Below the pieces are notes generated by a model. The model was not told the DNA's origin, ran no database searches, and saw only the letters and a list, made by a program, of their open reading frames with translations. The position numbers and the translations under genes are program-made. From JADFRG01 sp048054495 (lineage in GTDB: Bacteria; Chloroflexota; Anaerolineae; Anaerolineales; E44-bin32), in NCBI GenBank assembly GCA_048054495.1, contig JBGMQN010000023.1, positions 1 to 8,592 on the forward strand: a stretch of 8,592 nucleotides of DNA. Direction: 5' to 3'. Below, piece by piece: positions 6,553 to 8,592 of this stretch (position 1 is its first letter; each line of letters opens with the position of its first letter).

Positions 6553-6969
6553 ATGATGGACACGAAGATACGCGTGCTGATTGCAAAGCCAGGCCTGGAT
6601 GGTCACGACCGGGGCGCCAAGGTGGTGGCCCTGGCCCTGCGCCAGGCCGGCTTCGAGGTGATCTACACCGGCCTGCACCAGACGGTGGAGGAGATCGTGG
6701 AAGCCGCCGCTCAGGAAGACGTCGATGTGATCGGCCTATCCATCTTGTCCGGAGCGCATATCCCGATCGCGCGCAAGCTCAACCAGCAGCTGACAGAAGC
6801 CAATTTCCACCCGGTAGTCTTGATCGGCGGCAGCATTCCCAGCCGAGACGTCCAGGAGCTTCGTGACCTGGGGGTGGATGCCGTGTTCCCGACCGGCTCG
6901 CAATTCACAGAGATCGCGGATTTCATTCGAAGCAGCCAGAGCGTTTCTCCGGAGGGTGAGGCTGCGTAG
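6553..6969 (+). CDS. B12-binding small subunit of a split acyl-CoA mutase
   Basis: This 138-residue protein is a stand-alone cobalamin-binding domain, matching the C-terminal domain of methylmalonyl-CoA mutase. It has the base-off motif D-x-H-x-x-G as D16-G-H18-D-R-G21 (His18 being the lower axial cobalt ligand), G-L-S-I-L-S-G for the nucleotide-loop Ser, V-L-I-G-G-S-I-P-S and G-V-D-A-V-F-P-T-G-S. Together with the downstream large subunit it would form a two-chain, adenosylcobalamin-dependent mutase like MCM of archaea, isobutyryl-CoA mutase IcmAB or 2-hydroxyisobutyryl-CoA mutase HcmAB. ATG 6553 and ATG 6556 are adjacent; either is possible. It begins 6 bases after the dehydrogenase stop. 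Unusually, its 3' end is repeated in degenerate form just downstream. Confidence 0.95.
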   Translation: MMDTKIRVLIAKPGLDGHDRGAKVVALALRQAGFEVIYTGLHQTVEEIVEAAAQEDVDVIGLSILSGAHIPIARKLNQQLTEANFHPVVLIGGSIPSRDVQELRDLGVDAVFPTGSQFTEIADFIRSSQSVSPEGEAA

Positions 6970-6993
6970 TAGCGAATCAGGTGCCCTGAGCCA

Positions 6994-7142
6994 CGAACGG
7001 CTCGCCATTTACAGAGATCGCGGAATTCACTCGAAGCCGCGATAGAGTATCGCCTGCGGGCGAGGCCGCCTGGCAGTGTGTGGTGAGCCCCAATAGGCTC
7101 ATCCTCCGACGGCGCCTCACGCAGGAACGGAGGCAGGTGTAA
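6994..7142 (+). pseudogene. Degenerate second copy of a B12-subunit 3' end
   Basis: Bases 6995-7074 align without gaps to 6891-6970, the last part of the small-subunit gene, with an offset of 104 (62 of 80 identical by hand count; 10-base core AGATCGCGGA). In the matching frame it reads N-G-S-P-F-T-E-I-A-E-F-T-R-S and then V-S-P-A-G-E-A-A, against T-G-S-Q-F-T-E-I-A-D-F-I-R-S and V-S-P-E-G-E-A-A in the intact gene. About half of the altered codons are synonymous, which suggests divergence while coding. The frame is closed upstream by TGA at 6987 and stays open to a TAA at 7140-7142 that overlaps the mutase ATG as TAATG. This fits a lost second small-subunit gene once coupled to the large subunit. 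Confidence 0.7.
7082..7103 (+). promoter_or_regulatory. Short hairpin in the leader of the mutase large subunit
   Basis: GGTGAGCC and GGCTCATC flank a six-base loop (CCAATA) and form an eight-pair stem with one G-U pair. GTGAG at 7083-7087 could instead pair with CTCAC at 7115-7119, giving mutually exclusive folds upstream of the ribosome site GGAGG at 7129-7133. There is no U-tract, so it is not a terminator. A regulatory role is speculative. Confidence 0.25.
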
Positions 7143-8592
7143 TGACCGAGCGTCTCGAAAAAGTGACCCTCGAATCCGGCATCTCGGTCCAGCCGGTCTA
7201 TGGCCCGGAGGATTTGGAGCACATAGATCCCGCGCGCGACATTGGGCCTCCCGGTGAATTCCCTTTCACGCGCGGCATTCACCCCGAGATGTATCGCACC
7301 CGGCCCTTCACGATGCGGCAATATGCCGGATTCGGAACTCCCGAGGAAACCAACAAGCGCTTCAAGTTCCTGATCGACAACGGTCAGAACGCGCTCAACG
7401 TGGCTTTCGATCTTCCGTCTCAAATGGGGCTCGACAGTTCGGATCCTTTGGCGGAGGGCGAAGTAGGCCGGGTAGGGATGGCGATCGACACCCTGGCCGA
7501 CATGGAGCTCGCGTTCGAGGACATTCCCATCGACCAGATCAGCGTCTCACTCACCGTCAATGCCCTGGCTTTGCCCATCATGGCCATGTATTTCGTTGTG
7601 GCTGAGAAGCACGGGGTCCCGCTAAAAAGCGTTCGGGGCACGGCTCAAAACGACATCCTCAAGGAGTACATTGGACGCGGGGCATGGGTCTTCCCGGTCG
7701 AGCCTGCTGTTCGGCTGATTGGCGATACGATCGAATTCTGCGCGCGCCAGGCGCCCAAGTACTACCCTGTTTCGGTCTGCGGATACCATATCCGCGAATC
7801 GGGCGCTAATCCGGTTCAAGAGGTCGCCTACGCCTACGCTATCGCTCGCGAGTACGTCCGCACCGGATTGGGGCGTGGCCTTGAGGTCGACGATTTCGCA
7901 GGGCGCATCTCTTTCAACTTCGATATCCACGGGAATCTCTTTGAGCAGGTGGCCAAGTTCCGCGCTGCGCGCCGCTTATGGGCCAGGATCATGCGCGACG
8001 AATTCGGCGCACAGGATCCGCGCACCATGAAGATGAAGATGATCGCAGGCGGGGGAGGAGGCGGGCTGACGATCGAGCAGCCCGAAAACAACATCGTGCG
8101 CGGAGCCTATTACGCGCTGATCTCGGCTCTCTCCGGAGCCCAGACCATGGCGCTTTGCTCCTTCGACGAGGCCTACACCATTCCCACCGAGAAGGCTGCG
8201 CTCATCTCGCTTCGCACCATGCAAATCCTGGTCGAAGAAATGGGCCTGCGAGACACGGTGGACCCGTTGGCCGGCTCCTACTACGTCGAGTGGCTGACCA
8301 GCGAGCTGGAGGAGCGCATTCTCGAAGAGATGAAACGTGTGGATGACGAATGGGGAGGCATCCTGAACGCCGTACAGGAGGGAACGGTTCAGCGAGAGGT
8401 CGCCCATCAGGCCTGGCAGTACGAGAAAGGGATTCAAGAGGGAACCATTCCCAAGGTTGGAGTGAACCGATATCGAATGGAAGAAGAGCATCCCGAGGTG
8501 GACCTGCACCGGTATAGAGCGGAGCATGCGGAGCAATCCATCCAGCGAACGGCCCAGGTGCTCGCGAGCCGGGATGCGGAACGCGTCTCGTC
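7142..8592 (+). CDS. Acyl-CoA mutase large (catalytic) subunit, methylmalonyl-CoA mutase family, C-terminus beyond window
   Basis: Open from ATG 7142 (GGAGG at 7129-7133) to the window edge, 483 residues visible of an expected 520-560. It is the TIM-barrel catalytic half of a split adenosylcobalamin mutase, which migrates the CoA-thioester group by a radical mechanism. Seen: P-F-T-M-R-Q-Y-A-G-F (55-64), N-V-A-F-D-L-P (86-92), T-A-Q-N-D-I-L-K-E (168-176), G-Y-H-I-R-E-S-G (214-221), F-R-A-A-R-R-L-W (273-280) and D-P-L-A-G-S-Y-Y-V-E (374-383). Tyr61 and Arg179, spaced 118 as Tyr89/Arg207 of methylmalonyl-CoA mutase, and His216 (=His244) are kept; isobutyryl-CoA mutase has Phe/Gln at the pair. 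This favours a carboxylated, malonyl/succinyl-type substrate. The usual H-x-Q-T-x-G loop is replaced by A302 and Gly303-308, and the later L-H-T-N is A-L-C. The substrate is therefore probably not plain methylmalonyl-CoA. Confidence 0.93.
   Translation, partial: MTERLEKVTLESGISVQPVYGPEDLEHIDPARDIGPPGEFPFTRGIHPEMYRTRPFTMRQYAGFGTPEETNKRFKFLIDNGQNALNVAFDLPSQMGLDSSDPLAEGEVGRVGMAIDTLADMELAFEDIPIDQISVSLTVNALALPIMAMYFVVAEKHGVPLKSVRGTAQNDILKEYIGRGAWVFPVEPAVRLIGDTIEFCARQAPKYYPVSVCGYHIRESGANPVQEVAYAYAIAREYVRTGLGRGLEVDDFAGRISFNFDIHGNLFEQVAKFRAARRLWARIMRDEFGAQDPRTMKMKMIAGGGGGGLTIEQPENNIVRGAYYALISALSGAQTMALCSFDEAYTIPTEKAALISLRTMQILVEEMGLRDTVDPLAGSYYVEWLTSELEERILEEMKRVDDEWGGILNAVQEGTVQREVAHQAWQYEKGIQEGTIPKVGVNRYRMEEEHPEVDLHRYRAEHAEQSIQRTAQVLASRDAERVS

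Noticed and set aside
6970..7141. Cobalamin riboswitch upstream of the B12 mutase large subunit
   Set aside because: AGCCACG at 6990-6996 hints at the B12 box, but the consensus AGCCACTG and the rest of the riboswitch core are missing, and the sequence is explained by the small-subunit remnant.
7142..8592. Isobutyryl-CoA or 2-hydroxyisobutyryl-CoA mutase
   Set aside because: These have Phe/Gln or Ile/Gln at the Tyr89/Arg207 positions, whereas this protein keeps Tyr61 and Arg179.

Overview
The window is a GC-rich, entirely plus-strand catabolic-type operon from a bacterium. It looks like a draft or metagenomic assembly, because a 100-N scaffold gap lies inside one gene. Combining an XdhA-like molybdenum enzyme, a CaiB-type CoA-transferase, an acyl-CoA dehydrogenase and a split B12 acyl-CoA mutase is usual in uncultured soil, sediment or marine lineages such as Chloroflexota and former Deltaproteobacteria. 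The sequence alone does not fix the phylum.

Layout: (1) the last 41 codons of a [2Fe-2S] small subunit overlap by ATGA the gene for the molybdopterin-binding large subunit of a xanthine dehydrogenase-family hydroxylase (123-2243, gap at 1694-1793). (2) A 357-base spacer follows. It holds two identical 156-bp tandem repeats, each carrying a palindromic REP-like element, bracketed by two diverged copies of the hydroxylase/aminotransferase gene junction. (3) A tight block then encodes a HisC-like aminotransferase (2601-3719), a VOC protein resembling methylmalonyl-CoA epimerase (3726-4163), a family III CoA-transferase (4160-5365) and an acyl-CoA dehydrogenase (5392-6546). (4) A split adenosylcobalamin-dependent acyl-CoA mutase closes the window: the B12-binding small subunit (6553-6969), a 172-base spacer with a degenerate second copy of that gene's 3' end, and the catalytic large subunit (7142 to the window edge, C-terminus cut off).

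Inferred joint function: the CoA-transferase activates a carboxylic acid, the dehydrogenase oxidises or reduces the acyl-CoA, the mutase rearranges its carbon skeleton, and the VOC protein may epimerise a 2-substituted malonyl-CoA-like intermediate. The molybdenum hydroxylase and aminotransferase would prepare or process an N-containing or aromatic substrate. The substrate is unknown. Three enzymes deviate at expected active-site positions. The mutase keeps the Tyr/Arg pair typical of carboxylated substrates but has a hexaglycine run where the family has a His/Gln-containing loop. The VOC protein lacks two of four expected metal ligands. The dehydrogenase lacks Glu at both classical base positions. 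Together these suggest a non-standard acyl-CoA pathway.

The two long spacers both carry 72-78% identical remnants of the adjoining gene ends. This suggests that the operon was assembled as a mosaic from related clusters, or lost duplicated genes.
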